Shown: positions 61,540-64,000 of the stretch, in pieces
Numbering within the stretch: the stretch's first letter is position 1
How the letters are laid out: the number at the start of each line of letters is the position of its first letter
Assembly: GCA_036346375.1 (NCBI GenBank)
Contig: JAYEVE010000215.1
Location: forward strand, 1-64,000
DNA: 64,000 bases
DNA from: Guadua angustifolia
Taxonomy: Eukaryota > Streptophyta > Magnoliopsida > Poales > Poaceae
Reading direction: 5' to 3'
The notes under the pieces: generated by a model
Database searches by the model: none
Told to the model about the DNA's origin: nothing
The model's input: only the letters and a program-made list of their open reading frames with translations
Made by a program: the position numbers and the translations under genes

Positions 61540-62989
61540 GTTTAAACGATATTAAAAAAAATTAAAATTATTTGTGGAGATTTCTGACACATTAGTGATA
61601 TTTCTACAAAAATTTTAGATGATTATCAAATTTGAAAAAAATTTAAAAATTCAAACATGTTGAACTTGGCGGAGGGGGGCTTTGGTGATGGTCCTGAAAT
61701 GGTTTTTATGAATTCTGTGTTAGAAAAACAGAGCTGCCGCAGCTTGGGCTTTGGTCAGGTGACCCATGTAGAAACAGAAAGGATATTCCTTCCACTAAAC
61801 CGAGGGGAAAAGGAAATATATATACAGAGAGGTCGTTGTTGGGCTTAAATAGGCCGAAAATTTAGGCTCGACTCGTTCAATCTCGTGGCATGGGACCAGC
61901 GGTTGCTGTTGGTTTATGGACCAGTACGTGGTCTTGTTTAGAACGGTTGCAGTTTTTTTTAGAAACAGTTTTTCGTTGGGCTGCATAACTAAACGGCTAG
62001 GCTAAAGAGGTTTAGTATGTGGTAACCTAACTTTTAGATTGGCTGTCTGGCTATTTTGAGTTGGGAAATATCTGGAATGCCCATGAATCAAATGATGGCC
62101 TGTTTGATGCTGTTTAAAGGATATAGGCGTGGTTTTTTTTTGGCACTTGACATATAAATATAAATACAATCTAAACGTGACGCATAGTACATTATTAATT
62201 TTCAAGTATAATATAACAGCATCAGGACAGAATTCTCATCTTGGTGATGCGTCTGAAATGGTTTGGGCTAGTGCAATTCGTCTGTCCCCTCCAATGGATA
62301 GTTTGGTATGAATACGACTAATCGCACTGGTGTACAGAACCGTGTTTTCTTTCCGTAGATACAGAGCTACATTTGCTTATGTCTGCTGTCTGTGTACATT
62401 GCGATCTCGAAGTAACCAAGAATCTTATCTAGAACGACATTATTCAGCACTGCAACACGTGATGTTTAAATTCCAAAGAAACTCATAAAAACTTCAAATA
62501 ACTTAACCCAAGAAATAATTTTATAAAATGCTGTAATATCTGAGAAGAATAAATATGAATTTTTTAAAAAAATTTGCACAACATAAAATGCCTTAAAAAT
62601 TCAAATAGGGTTCTGAAACAGCAATCTTGCAGGAATTTTAGTTTGAAAACCACAAGAGCAAACTGAGTGAAACCAAGGAAAATGGAAACTTCATTCATTG
62701 ATATCTACCTCCACAATTTTTTTCAGAATTTTTCAAATCACTTAAGGCCACTTTTGGACAACCACAAACTGCCAAACCAATTCTGGAATTCTAGAGCTGC
62801 TACAGTTCCCCAACGGCCAGCCTCTCGCCATCACCTCCCCTCTCAGCGCTCGACGCGACCGGCCACACCGTGCCATGCCACGCATGAGCGCGGGCAGAGT
62901 GCATGCGCCACACGACCGTGACTTGCCGTGCCTCGTCGACTCTGCCCATGTGCCCATCCCTCGGCTTAAATTTGAAAAGGAGCCGTGAC
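61540..62989. other. Spacer without supported gene
   Basis: AT-rich for the most part, with two short related motifs (TTGGTGATG...GAAATGGTTT at about 61682 and 62240). 62815-62940 is GC-rich. Nothing is recognised. Confidence 0.4.
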
Positions 62990-63516
62990 TTGCTGCACTA
63001 GTAGGCTGGGAGATTATGGGTTGGTCGAAGAGGAAGAAGGCGTCGCTGAGGAAGAGCAACAACGGATCAGTAGGCTGGGAGATGATGGGTTGGTCGAAGA
63101 GAAAGAAGGTGTCGCTGAGGAAGAGCAACAACGAATTGAAGAGGTGTTTGATGAGCTCTGCCCGCCACCCTAATTAGATAACCTTGAAATCTTTGGATAT
63201 TTTGGTCGTCGACTCCCAGGGTGGATGACGTCCACAGCAGCGGCGCCTCTCAAGAGCTTGAGGATTCTAATGATGGAGGACCTGGCCAGCTGCACCTGGC
63301 TCCCTGATGGTTTGTGCCAACTCCCCTATTTGCAGTTCTTACAGATCGATCGCCCTCCAACCATCAATCATGTTGGGGTTGAATTCATGCAGTTCTACCA
63401 TCACCATAGTCATCATACATCATCCTAGGCACCTGTTGCGTTTCTAAGATTGCACGAGATGCGCTTAATAGGGAACGGTGGAATGCTAGGAGTGGGATTG
63501 GAGACCTAAGCAAGTA
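62990..63516 (+). pseudogene. NLR LRR fragment at the right edge
   Basis: Matches the LRR segment that starts after CTSRVGEG in the sister genes. It includes EEVFDELCPPP, then a TAA where the sisters have a Cys or Leu codon, then FGYFGRR-type sequence, LKSLRILMMEDLASCTWLPD and QFYHHHSHHTSS with a TAG where the sisters read Gln. It lacks upstream exons and is cut at 63516 by a MITE. It contains a 69-bp tandem duplication (62999-63136). Confidence 0.8.
62999..63136 (+). repeat. 69-bp in-frame tandem duplication in the LRR fragment
   Basis: Two adjacent 69-base units encode SRLGDYGLVEEEEGVAEEEQ plus QRI and SRLGDDGLVEEKEGVAEEEQ plus QRI. NLR-2, -4 and -5 have a single unit here. Confidence 0.85.
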
Positions 63517-64000
63517 GGCTCTGTTTGGAAGCAATGTATTTTCATAGTTTCTAGGTAATACCATAGTTTCTAAGAATACCATGGTATGATGGTGGATAGC
63601 CTTGAAGACAATATTGCATGATGTAGTTTGCCGCGACGGTTCCTTTGTCTTTTCTTGTGTGTGTGTGTTTGGCTGTGTACACCCTAGCTGTGTAGAGGCC
63701 GGGAGTCTTCTTAGTATAATTGTGTCACCTTGATGTAATTTACTAAGATTAATAAAAGCTTCCTTTATCGAAAAAAATTTTATACCATGAGGTGTTTGGT
63801 TACCATGCCAAAAACTCTGTATTAAAAACCATAGTTTGGTAGATACCATGGTATTTTTGGAGTATTTGAAACTCCACTCCAACCCAAAGTTTTCATGGTT
63901 TTGGCTAGCTTCTTGTCTATTTCCACTCAAATATCATGGTTTGTGATGTTGCATCCAAACAGTTGGTAGTTCCAAGAAATACCGTGGTTTTAACGGAGTT
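63517..64000. mobile_element. Tourist-like element running off the window
   Basis: Starts GGCTCTGTTTGGAAGCAATG immediately after GCAAGTA of the NLR. It contains repeated ATACCATGGTA/ATACCATAGTTT motifs and the complement ATCCAAACAG near 63955. The right end is not resolved before the window stops. Confidence 0.5.
63590..63775 (+). mobile_element. LINE 3' end nested in the Tourist-like element
   Basis: Contains GATAGCCTTGAAGACAATAT, then GAGGCCGGGAGTCTTC, then CTTGATGTAATTT and TTAATAAAAGCTTCCTTTAT ending in A-rich sequence. ATACCATG occurs on both sides (about 63575 and 63782), a possible target duplication. Confidence 0.55.

Overview
This looks like a stretch of grass (Poaceae) nuclear genome, probably rice-like. 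The genes are split by introns with canonical GT/AG sites. The mobile elements are grass types: Tourist-like MITEs with TAA target duplications, hAT MITEs with 8-bp duplications, Ty1/copia, Ty3/gypsy, L1-type LINEs and tRNA-derived SINEs. The species is inferred from element style only.

The core is a tandem cluster of one family of coiled-coil NB-ARC LRR immune receptors (RGA/Rx-like CNLs), all on the + strand. Recognisable members are: NLR-1 (160-6022, nested insertions), NLR-2 (7624-10860), a 3' end only (12815-13190), NLR-3 (14725-19400), a copy hidden in very low-quality sequence (about 24940-28430), NLR-4 (38163-43714), NLR-5 (51385-56201) and an LRR fragment at the right edge (62990-63516). 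The shared model is: exon 1 with Rx-type CC plus NB-ARC through RNBS-C; a first intron of about 1.2-2.1 kb; exon 2 from GLPL through MHD and all LRRs; then a tiny last exon ending in an acidic tail (DEEE or DEDE, then stop). NLR-5 and NLR-4 are the most complete. Every copy has at least one frameshift, stop or deletion as read here, so no intact receptor can be claimed. Some one-base shifts in short runs could be sequence error.

Two blocks (about 1765-3560 and 19779-32520) have abnormal run-length structure: most homopolymers are stretched or compressed and open frames vanish. The second block is still collinear with the NLR paralogues (exon 1, intron SINE and repeats, exon 2, last exon, 3' flank). 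I read these blocks as poor base calling over real sequence rather than as a new kind of DNA.

Between the NLR genes lie conserved 3'-flank duplications, a CBM43/X8 fragment (11645-11800), a rearranged Ty1/copia region (46.4-50.1 kb) in which the RT-RNase H half precedes the gag-protease-integrase half, an L1-type LINE with RT and zf-RVT domains (56.77-58.9 kb), and minus-strand remnants of a plant synaptotagmin-like (SMP/C2, NTMC2-type) gene (59836-61020, plus one exon at 44667-44717).

The picture is a birth-and-death resistance-gene cluster: repeated unit duplication, then decay by frameshift, microhomology deletion and transposon insertion, with introns acting as landing pads for SINE, MITE and solo-LTR insertions.
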